Source: UBA1447 sp964612185
GTDB taxonomy: Bacteria; Bacillota; Clostridia; Oscillospirales; Acutalibacteraceae
Length of the DNA: 50,369 bases
Direction of reading: 5' to 3'
Assembly (NCBI GenBank): GCA_964612185.1
Contig: CAZTCR010000023.1
Span: 1-50,369 of the forward strand
A program made the position numbers and the translations under genes. Position 1 is the first letter of the stretch; each line of letters opens with the position of its first letter. This document shows, in pieces, positions 43,988 through 50,369 of this stretch. Under the pieces are notes generated by a model. It made no database searches. It was not told where the DNA came from and saw only the letters and a program-made list of their open reading frames with translations.

Positions 43988-44786
43988 TATCGCCGTATAT
44001 GAGCGCGGGCTTGCCCCCTCGCGCGAAAAGGCGCAGGCACAAATTATGGCAGGGCTTGTGTATTTGAACGGAGGCAAGCAGACAAAGGCCGGCCTTCCGG
44101 TTAAAGAGAATGATTTGATTGAAATCAAAGGTTGCAACAATCCCTTTGTCAGCAGGGGCGGCTTGAAACTGCAAAAAGCAATCGAACGATTCCATATTGA
44201 TTTAACCGGCAGTATTTGCCTGGATATCGGTGCTTCAACCGGTGGCTTTACGGACTGTATGCTTTCCCATGGCGCAAAAAAAGTATATGCGGTTGATGTC
44301 GGTTACAGCCAACTTGCCTGGAAATTGCGCACAGACGCGCGTGTTGTCAACCTTGAACGCACCAATTTTCGCTATGTGACAGCGGAACTTGTTCCCGACA
44401 AAATTGATTTTGCGAGCGTGGATGTTTCATTTATTTCCTTGCGCCTTATTCTTCCTGCATTGCATCCGCTGCTCAAAGACGGCGGGCAGGCAGTGTGCCT
44501 GATTAAACCGCAGTTTGAGGCCGGCAGGGAAAAAGTCGGTAAAAAGGGTGTTGTCCGTGATGTTGCTGTCCACACGCAGGTTATCCAAACCGTGTGCGGC
44601 TTCGCGCTTACGGAGGGATTCGATATACTGATGCTTGATTACTCACCGGTTAAAGGGCCGGAAGGTAATATTGAATATCTGATGCACATCGCACAATCAT
44701 CCTCGCCCGTTAACCGCTGTTCCGATTCGCCCGATGCACTTGCCGAACGCTCACACCATGAACTTGATGGAGGTGAAACCCTTTGA
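43965..44786 (+). CDS. tlyA: TlyA-family rRNA 2'-O-methyltransferase
   Basis: A 273-residue protein with an N-terminal S4 RNA-binding domain (RLDIAVYERGLAPSREKAQ, about 6-24) and an FtsJ/RrmJ-like methyltransferase domain: SRGGLKLQKAI, LDIGASTGGFTDC (SAM motif I), YAVDVGYSQLAWKLR, KPQFEAGREKVG. Known members methylate 16S/23S rRNA; many are annotated hemolysin. ATG at 43965 follows GGAG (43952-43955); the frame opens earlier inside dxs. The stop overlaps the nadK TTG start. Confidence 0.93.
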   Translation: MNPKKRLDIAVYERGLAPSREKAQAQIMAGLVYLNGGKQTKAGLPVKENDLIEIKGCNNPFVSRGGLKLQKAIERFHIDLTGSICLDIGASTGGFTDCMLSHGAKKVYAVDVGYSQLAWKLRTDARVVNLERTNFRYVTAELVPDKIDFASVDVSFISLRLILPALHPLLKDGGQAVCLIKPQFEAGREKVGKKGVVRDVAVHTQVIQTVCGFALTEGFDILMLDYSPVKGPEGNIEYLMHIAQSSSPVNRCSDSPDALAERSHHELDGGETL

Positions 44787-45634
44787 GATTTGCACTGCAA
44801 CCGAACTTGACCAGAGAAAATGCTTTTGAAGTCACGCTCGAAGTGTGCGCCAAACTCGACGAATTAAATGCCTGCTACATTATTGCGCTGGAAAACAAAG
44901 CTAGCTTCGCCGGAACAAAAGCAAACTTTTTACCCTATGATGATATGCTGAAAACCTGTGATGTACTCATTACCATCGGTGGTGACGGCACCATCATTCA
45001 TGCCGCAAAAAGTGCTGTGCTTTGGAGCAAGCCGATTTTGGGCATCAATGCCGGCAGGCTCGCGTTTATGGCAGGGCTTGAACGCCATGAGATCAATCTT
45101 TTGGGCAACCTGCTCAGCGGCAATTATTCGGTGGATAAACGCATGATGCTCAAAACACAGCTTGTAAGGGGCAGCGACATTCTGGCGTCCGAGTATTGCA
45201 TCAACGATACCGTCGTTTCGCGGGCAGGCAGAACAAAGCCGGTCGAACTTACGGTTGAATGCCGCGGCAGGCATTTAATCAACTATTTTGCAGATGGATT
45301 GATTATTGCAACACCCACCGGTTCCACCGCCTATTCTCTCTCAGCCGGGGGACCGATCGTTGACCCGGTGCTTGAAAGTATTCTGCTCACTCCTATCTGT
45401 GCCCATTCGCTTTTTGCACGCTCCTTTATCCTGAACACGGATTCTGAATTCTCAGTCAAGGCTTTATCCGGCAGCGATGTGTCCTTTTCCTGCGACGGCG
45501 AGGACCCCGTTACCATGCCCGAAGATTGTTGTTTGAACATCGGGAAAGCGGAAGTTTCCGCTGAATTTATCCGTATTAAATCGGACACTTTTATGGATGT
45601 GTTGAACAGTAAACTGATTCAATGGAACGAATAA
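44783..45634 (+). CDS. nadK: NAD kinase
   Basis: A 283-residue NAD kinase with TIGGDGTIIHA (GGDGT, 66-70), the NE/D-type motif CINDTVVSR, TPTGSTAYSLSAGGPIV and a C-terminal all-beta domain. It phosphorylates NAD to NADP. The start is TTG at 44783 with GGAGG at 44769-44773; no ATG fits. It sits between tlyA and argR as in many Firmicutes. Confidence 0.95.
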   Translation: MRFALQPNLTRENAFEVTLEVCAKLDELNACYIIALENKASFAGTKANFLPYDDMLKTCDVLITIGGDGTIIHAAKSAVLWSKPILGINAGRLAFMAGLERHEINLLGNLLSGNYSVDKRMMLKTQLVRGSDILASEYCINDTVVSRAGRTKPVELTVECRGRHLINYFADGLIIATPTGSTAYSLSAGGPIVDPVLESILLTPICAHSLFARSFILNTDSEFSVKALSGSDVSFSCDGEDPVTMPEDCCLNIGKAEVSAEFIRIKSDTFMDVLNSKLIQWNE

Positions 45635-45685
45635 AATTTCTGCCGGACGCAGTAACAATAAACACCTGAAAGGACATGGTTTGCG

Positions 45686-46138
45686 ATGAAAAAAAAGAGG
45701 CTCGAATTAATTCAGAAACTAATTGAAAAGTACAGCATATCAACACAGGAAGAACTGCTGCGCAGGCTGCAGGAAAACGGTTTTGATGTGACTCAGGCAA
45801 CGATTTCCAGGGACATCAACGAACTCAGAATCGTAAAAATGATGGGATCCAACGGGCAATACCGCTATGTCGCAAACAAGACCGATTCGGACGAACTCAT
45901 CGCCAAGTTCAACGCGATTTTTATTCAGTCTGTTATTTCCTCCGATTACGCCGGCAACACGATTGTTATCCGATGCTACACCGGCATGGCACAGGCTGCC
46001 TGCGCCGCATTTGACTCCATGCATTGGGACGGGCTGGTCGGTACGCTCGCGGGGGATGACACCATTTTTGCCCTATGCCGCACGGAAGGTTACGCATCAC
46101 AGATGAAAGATGCCATTCAAAGGCTGCTCGGAAAATAA
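45686..46138 (+). CDS. argR: arginine repressor ArgR/AhrC
   Basis: A 150-residue ArgR: winged-helix DNA-binding domain (about 1-72; STQEELLRRLQENGFDVTQATISRDINELR, described as one helix-turn-helix region) and C-terminal oligomerisation/arginine-binding domain (about 80-150; GNTIVIRCYTGMAQAACAAFD, GTLAGDDTIF). It represses arginine synthesis and activates catabolism with arginine as co-repressor. AAAGGA precedes the ATG. I see no ARG-box pair close by. Confidence 0.95.
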   Translation: MKKKRLELIQKLIEKYSISTQEELLRRLQENGFDVTQATISRDINELRIVKMMGSNGQYRYVANKTDSDELIAKFNAIFIQSVISSDYAGNTIVIRCYTGMAQAACAAFDSMHWDGLVGTLAGDDTIFALCRTEGYASQMKDAIQRLLGK

Positions 46139-46155
46139 CAGCGGTTGGTGATAAA

Positions 46156-47829
46156 ATGCTTCTCAGCCTCAAAATCGAAAACATTGCAATCATTGAAAAC
46201 GCGGAGATTGAATTTGATGCCGGACTTAATGTGTTAACCGGTGAAACCGGCGCGGGTAAGTCCATCATTATTGACTCTATCAACGCGGTTTTGGGCGAGA
46301 GAACCTCGCGTGAATTGGTACGAACCGGGGCGCAGGCGGCGAAGGTATCTGCCTTATATACGGATGCGGGCTTGCGTGTGAACGCAAAACTGATCGAATT
46401 TGATATTGAACCCCAGGTTGACGGGAGTCTTCTGCTGCAGCGTTCTATCAGTTTGGACGGCCGGAATGTCTGCCGGATCAATGGCAGCCCCGCAACCGTT
46501 TCAATGCTGAAAAGTATAGGCGGCGAACTCATCAATATCCACGGCCAGCACGACAATCAAGCCTTGCTGTCGCCGGAAGGACATTATGTATTCATTGACG
46601 CTATTGCCGAAAACAGTGTTTTACTTAACCAATACAAAAACGCTTACACGCTTTTGCGGTCACTTGAAAAAGAGCTTGCCGCCATCAATATGGATGAGGC
46701 AGAAAAATCACGGCGCATCGATTTGTTGAATTATCAAATCAATGAATTGGAAGCGGCCGATTTGCGGACCGGTGAACAGGAAGAACTAAATACACGCAAG
46801 AATCTTTATCAAAACGCTGAAAAGGTGATCAACCGACTGCGTGAAGCGTATGAAGCGCTCAACGGCACGGAGGATCTTAGCGGCGCGAAACAGCAGTTGG
46901 AATATTCCGCCGGCTGTCTTGATTCCGCAGCCTCCTATTACGCTCAACTTGAAAAAGCATCCGAAGCTGTTCGAAGTATGAGTTATGACATTGAGGAATA
47001 TATTGAGCTTATCAGGGGTACGCTTGAGATGCTCGATTACAACCCGAAAGAACTGGAGCTTATTGAAGAAAGGCTGGATACCATTTACCGCCTTTCACGC
47101 AAATACGGCGAGACGGAAGATGAGATGCTCATTTTCCTGGAGAATGCCATTAACGAGCGCGAAAGAATCAAACTGTCTGATGAACGAAGTGCTGCGCTTC
47201 AAAACGAAATCGAGGCAGCAAAGACGAGCATGAAACAACTTGCCTCGCTACTCAGCGAAAGCCGCCGTAAAGCCGGAGAGCTTTTTGCGAAGATCGTTAA
47301 AGCCGAACTCGACTTTTTGGATATGCCGGGCGTCGTCTTTACCGTTGACCGTCAGGCGGCAGAGTATTCGGCAACCGGTGCCGATAAAATTGAATTTTTA
47401 ATTTCAGCAAATGCGGGCGAATCACCAAAACCGATTGCTAAAATCGCATCCGGCGGCGAACTGTCCCGCATTATGCTTGCAATTAAAAATGTGCTCTCTG
47501 CTAAGGATGATGTAAATACGCTGATTTTTGACGAAGTTGACGCGGGCGTGAGCGGCCGGGCAGCCCAAAAGGTTGCGATGAAACTGCGGCAGGTCTCAAA
47601 AGGTCGGCAGGTCATCTGCGTAACACATTTGGCGCAAATCGCCGCCCAGGCGGACAGCCATCTGCTCATCAGCAAATCCGTGCGTGACGGTAAAACCTAT
47701 ACGCAGGTGGACAAGCTCAATCAAGAAGGCAGAAAGAACGAACTGGCCAGAATCATCGGCGGGCTCAGGGTGACACAACTGCAGCTGCAAAGCGCCGAGG
47801 AAATGTTAAAGGACGCAAATAACAATTAG
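46156..47829 (+). CDS. recN: DNA repair protein RecN
   Basis: A 557-residue SMC-like ATPase: Walker A TGETGAGKS (28-36), GERTSRELVR, the INIHGQHDNQALLSPEGH Q-loop region, long coiled coil (about 150-410), signature IASGGELSRIMLAIK, Walker B LIFDEVDAGVSG and HLAQIAAQAD. It acts early in double-strand break repair. Start ATG at 46156 is where the family begins (MLLSLKIENIAII); the ribosome site is poor. Downstream is a TIM-barrel gene, not spoIVB. Confidence 0.96.
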   Translation: MLLSLKIENIAIIENAEIEFDAGLNVLTGETGAGKSIIIDSINAVLGERTSRELVRTGAQAAKVSALYTDAGLRVNAKLIEFDIEPQVDGSLLLQRSISLDGRNVCRINGSPATVSMLKSIGGELINIHGQHDNQALLSPEGHYVFIDAIAENSVLLNQYKNAYTLLRSLEKELAAINMDEAEKSRRIDLLNYQINELEAADLRTGEQEELNTRKNLYQNAEKVINRLREAYEALNGTEDLSGAKQQLEYSAGCLDSAASYYAQLEKASEAVRSMSYDIEEYIELIRGTLEMLDYNPKELELIEERLDTIYRLSRKYGETEDEMLIFLENAINERERIKLSDERSAALQNEIEAAKTSMKQLASLLSESRRKAGELFAKIVKAELDFLDMPGVVFTVDRQAAEYSATGADKIEFLISANAGESPKPIAKIASGGELSRIMLAIKNVLSAKDDVNTLIFDEVDAGVSGRAAQKVAMKLRQVSKGRQVICVTHLAQIAAQADSHLLISKSVRDGKTYTQVDKLNQEGRKNELARIIGGLRVTQLQLQSAEEMLKDANNN

Positions 47830-47848
47830 TATAAAGGAGAAATAACGG

Positions 47849-48616
47849 ATGAAATTCGGAGCTTGTGTAGGTACGGACGCGGAGAAAATCAAGGTATTAA
47901 AAGAGGCGGGGTTTGATTATATTGAAACCAACATGACAGATATCGCCACCATCAGCGATGATGATTTTAACGCGTTTTTGCAGGCGTTGAAAGAAAATGA
48001 GATTCCCTGTGAGGCATCCAACTGCTTTATCCCGGGGGAATATAAACTTGTTGGCGATAATATTGATTGCGCATGCATTTCCGCCTATGTTGCAAAAGCG
48101 CTTGAAAGAGCGTCACGCGTTGGCATTAAGTCCGCGGTATTCGGCAGCGGCGGCGCAAGGCGCGTGCCGGACGGGGTTTTAAGGGAGGATGCCCATAAGC
48201 AGATTGCCTATTTCCTGAAAGAGATTGTCAGTCCGGAGGCTGCAAAATATGGCATCTGTATTGCGATTGAGCCGCTGAATAAAAAAGAATGCAATTGCTT
48301 AAACTCGGTGCTGGAAGGCGTTGCGCTGGCAGACGCTATCGGATGCGACAATATAAAGACCCTCGCTGATTTGTACCATGTGTTTTTAGAAAATGATCCG
48401 CTGGATAGAATAGCCATGCTAAAGGGAAAAATCATCCATTCCCACATTGCGAATCCCGTCGGACGATGCTATCCCGCCCCCGGCGACGGGTTTGACTACG
48501 CACCGTTTATGAAAGCCATTAGGGATGCAGGGTGTACCCGCTGCTCGTTGGAAGCCGGCACGAAAGATTTCGCGAAAGAAGCTCCGTTGGCATTGGCGGT
48601 ACTGAAAGCATTATAA
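47849..48616 (+). CDS. sugar-phosphate isomerase/epimerase-like TIM-barrel protein
   Basis: A 255-residue protein of the xylose isomerase-like/AP endonuclease 2 superfamily: KFGACVGTDAEKIKVLKEAGFDYIETN, CIAIEPLNKKECNCLNS with the metal-binding Glu, LADLYHVFLEN with an Asp/His pair, IIHSHIANPVGR with His, and a final CSLEAG Glu give the usual metal ligands. Activity is probably a sugar or hydroxy-acid isomerase; the substrate is unknown. AAAGGAG precedes the ATG 20 bp after recN, likely the same transcript. Confidence 0.82.
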   Translation: MKFGACVGTDAEKIKVLKEAGFDYIETNMTDIATISDDDFNAFLQALKENEIPCEASNCFIPGEYKLVGDNIDCACISAYVAKALERASRVGIKSAVFGSGGARRVPDGVLREDAHKQIAYFLKEIVSPEAAKYGICIAIEPLNKKECNCLNSVLEGVALADAIGCDNIKTLADLYHVFLENDPLDRIAMLKGKIIHSHIANPVGRCYPAPGDGFDYAPFMKAIRDAGCTRCSLEAGTKDFAKEAPLALAVLKAL

Positions 48617-48621
48617 AAATA

Positions 48622-48650
48622 TTGACAAGCGGACATTTATCATTTATAAT
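48622..48650 (+). promoter_or_regulatory. sigma-A promoter of tyrS
   Basis: Consensus TTGACA (48622-48627), 17-bp spacer, consensus TATAAT (48645-48650). The transcript should begin near 48657 at the 5' side of the T-box leader. Confidence 0.93.
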
Positions 48651-48656
48651 CCTCCC

Positions 48657-48912
48657 AATGGCAATAACGAGAAAGAGTAACACCGCAGGTCAGCGCAGAG
48701 AGTTCCCGGTTGGTGTAAGGGAATATGACCAATGTGTGAAATACATCTCCGAGCCGCCCGGCTGAAACAACAGTAAGCCGCGCCGTGGGCGCCCGTTAAA
48801 GCGCAAGGGTATTTTTGTACCCGTTAAGGCTGTGTTTGTGAAAGCTCAGCAACCAAGAGGTGGTACCGCGGTTATTCCGCCCTCTGCATAATGCAGGGGG
48901 CGTTATTTTTTT
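48657..48912 (+). promoter_or_regulatory. T-box riboswitch, tyrosine-specific, with terminator
   Basis: The leader shows stem I with the AGTA bulge (in AGAGTAACACC), a distal-loop sequence GGTTGGTGTAAG, and specifier TAC (48742-48744, followed by A), a tyrosine codon. The T-box proper AAGAGGTGGTACCGCGG is at 48855-48871; its TGGT matches the A-CCA end of tRNA-Tyr. The terminator CGCCCTCTGCA/TGCAGGGGGCG (48878-48902) is followed by a T-run. Uncharged tRNA-Tyr would favour antitermination and tyrS expression. Confidence 0.95.
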
Positions 48913-48958
48913 ATGGAGTTTGGTTGAATAACGGCCGGACTTCGAAAGGATGAAAATC

Positions 48959-50188
48959 ATGAATGTATTTGAAGAACTGCAGGCGCGCGGGTTGATTGCT
49001 CAAATGACCGACGCCGAAAAAATTGAGCAGCTGCTCACCAAGGATAAAATTAAATTTTATATCGGTTTTGACCCGACGGCGGACAGCCTGCATGTCGGCC
49101 ATTTTGTACAAATAATGGTCATGGCGCATATGCAGCGTGCAGGGCATGTGCCCATCGCCCTGTTTGGCGGCGGCACCGGTATGGTCGGTGACCCGTCCGG
49201 CAAAACGGACATGCGCAAAATGCTAACCAAAGAAGATATTGAGTATAACATCAGCTGCTTCAAAGAGCAGATGGGCAAGCTTATCGATTTTTCAAACGGG
49301 AAAGCAATTATGGTCAATAATGCCGATTGGCTGCTGAACCTGAACTATGTGGATTTTCTGCGGGAAATCGGCGTGCATTTTTCTGTTAACCGCATGCTCG
49401 CGGCGGAATGCTACAAGCAGCGGCTGGAAACCGGGCTTTCCTTCTTCGAACTCAACTACATGATTATGCAGAGCTACGATTTCCTTGTGCTCGGGCGCGA
49501 CTACGGCTGCGTGATGCAGCTCGGCGGGGATGACCAGTGGAGCAATATTATCTATGGTGTTGAACTCAACCGCAGGGCGGACAGCCGGGATACATACGGT
49601 ATGACCTTTAAACTTCTGCAGACCAGCGACGGCCGTAAAATGGGCAAAACCGAAAAAGGCGCTGTCTGGCTGAATCCGGAGAAAACATCGCCCTACGACT
49701 TTTACCAGTACTGGCGCAATGTGGACGATGCCGATGTGGTCAACTGCATGATGATGCTCACCTTCATCCCGGTGGATAAGATTGAGGAGTATGGCAAGCT
49801 TGAGGGCAGCGATATTAACGCCGCCAAGGCTCTATTGGCTTACGAAGTTACCAAGCTGATACACGGCGAGGATGAGGCAAACAAAGCGCAGAAAGCTGCA
49901 CAGTCGCTATTTGGCAATAACGCCGATTCGGATAATATGCCGACAACCGTGCTGACCGCGGAGGACTTTGAAGACGGGCAGGCAAATATTTTGAACATCC
50001 TGGTGAAGGCAGGGCTTGCCAAGTCAAAAGGGGAGGCGCGCAGGCTCATTGAGCAGGGCGGCGTTTCCGTGGATGATGCCAAGGTGCCGGATTACACTTT
50101 TGTTATCGGCAGGGAGAAACTGGAACAGGGGAGCGTCATGGTCAAAAAAGGTAAAAAGATTTTTCATAAGATAACAATATCAAAGTGA
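48959..50188 (+). CDS. tyrS: tyrosyl-tRNA synthetase
   Basis: A 409-residue class I synthetase. The HIGH-type motif is HVGH (45-48), GFDPTADSLHVGH gives the family N-terminus, MQLGGDDQWSNI holds tyrosine-binding residues, KMGKT in GRKMGKTEKGAVWL is the KMSKS-type loop, and an S4 domain (about 345-405) closes the protein. ATG at 48959 is chosen because AAAGGA (48945-48950) lies 8 nt away; the in-frame ATG at 48950 overlaps that site. Expression is controlled by the upstream tyrosine T-box. Confidence 0.97.
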   Translation: MNVFEELQARGLIAQMTDAEKIEQLLTKDKIKFYIGFDPTADSLHVGHFVQIMVMAHMQRAGHVPIALFGGGTGMVGDPSGKTDMRKMLTKEDIEYNISCFKEQMGKLIDFSNGKAIMVNNADWLLNLNYVDFLREIGVHFSVNRMLAAECYKQRLETGLSFFELNYMIMQSYDFLVLGRDYGCVMQLGGDDQWSNIIYGVELNRRADSRDTYGMTFKLLQTSDGRKMGKTEKGAVWLNPEKTSPYDFYQYWRNVDDADVVNCMMMLTFIPVDKIEEYGKLEGSDINAAKALLAYEVTKLIHGEDEANKAQKAAQSLFGNNADSDNMPTTVLTAEDFEDGQANILNILVKAGLAKSKGEARRLIEQGGVSVDDAKVPDYTFVIGREKLEQGSVMVKKGKKIFHKITISK

Positions 50189-50208
50189 AATTTATAGCAA
50201 AATAATGA

Positions 50209-50239
50209 AAGCGCAGGGCGAGAAACCCTGCGCTTAAAG
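50209..50239. terminator. terminator after tyrS, shared with the convergent gene
   Basis: A 10-bp stem AAGCGCAGGG/CCCTGCGCTT with a 7-nt loop (50209-50235), followed by AAAGTTTT on the plus strand and by TTTCATTATTTT on the minus strand. Confidence 0.75.
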
Positions 50240-50255
50240 TTTTCCCGGTTCCGGG

Positions 50256-50369
50256 TTATTTTATCCCTTCAAAACACTCTTCAATATGCCGGTTGTTCAG
50301 CTGCTTTTTGGTGCTGATGATCTGAACAATAACGGTTACGAGAATTGACACTGAAAGTGCAATGACGAT
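50256..50369 (-). CDS. C-terminal end of a membrane protein (partial, cut by window edge)
   Basis: An open minus-strand frame enters from the right edge and ends at TAA (50256-50258), giving 37 residues: a transmembrane helix (IVIALSVSILVTVIVQII) and a polar tail STKKQLNNRHIEECFEGIK. It looks like the last helix and tail of a transporter such as a sodium:solute symporter, but this cannot be decided from the fragment. It converges on tyrS across the terminator at 50209-50239. Confidence 0.6.
   Translation of the reverse strand: MVIALSVSILVTVIVQIISTKKQLNNRHIEECFEGIK

Overview
This window reads as chromosomal DNA of a low-to-moderate-GC Gram-positive anaerobe of the class Clostridia, most likely an Oscillospirales/Ruminococcaceae-type gut or rumen bacterium. 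The pointers are a tyrosine T-box riboswitch, a CIRCE operator, type III glutamine synthetase (GlnN), ANTAR-type control of nitrogen genes, a YfhO membrane protein, membrane-anchored cohesin proteins, frequent TTG/GTG starts, and the Firmicutes order nusB-xseA-xseB-ispA-dxs-tlyA-nadK-argR-recN. A run of exactly 100 N flanked by an identical 55-bp sequence on both sides indicates a draft scaffold, probably metagenome-derived.

Layout. 1-360: three tRNA genes (Arg, His, Gln) closed by a strong terminator. 362-525: an inverted-symmetry array of seven small hairpins separated by ATGAAGT/ACTTCAT spacers. 625-4996: a carbohydrate cluster (GH30-like glycosidase, PHP metallohydrolase, GPH sugar:cation symporter). 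5095-9191: a cyclophilin, three cohesin-domain surface proteins in tandem (the first cut by the artificial gap) and a small membrane protein. 9259-12080 (minus): a membrane-anchored parvulin isomerase and an RluA-type pseudouridine synthase. 12207-17616: pyrE, uvrB, uvrA. 17743-22557: two tandem secreted metallophosphoesterases and a glycosidase-like protein. 22630-23171 (minus): hsp20 under a consensus promoter and CIRCE. 23275-32362 (minus): a nitrogen/glutamine block consisting of a split glutamate synthase (amidotransferase, FMN synthase domain, ferredoxin, flavoprotein, GXGXG subunit), an ANTAR regulator, guaA and pyrG. Divergent from it is glnN. 34778-37799 (minus): a YfhO-family protein. 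37890-48616: asp23-like, nusB, tsaD-like, xseA, xseB, ispA, dxs, tlyA, nadK, argR, recN and a TIM-barrel isomerase. 48622-50188: T-box and tyrS. The right edge holds the C-terminal end of a membrane protein.

The best functional story is the nitrogen block. GlnN makes glutamine; the divergent operon encodes a glutamine-consuming glutamate synthase and an ANTAR antiterminator, followed on the same strand by two more glutamine amidotransferases (GuaA, PyrG). Both divergent transcripts start from near-consensus promoters and begin with a small hairpin whose hexaloop has A at position 1 and G at position 4 (the ANTAR recognition signature), mutually exclusive with an intrinsic terminator. This looks like a two-sided attenuation switch read by the ANTAR protein encoded in the operon. 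The second notable item is the cohesin trio: membrane-anchored cohesins without any dockerin in view, two of which share a conserved, unrecognised module next to the membrane.
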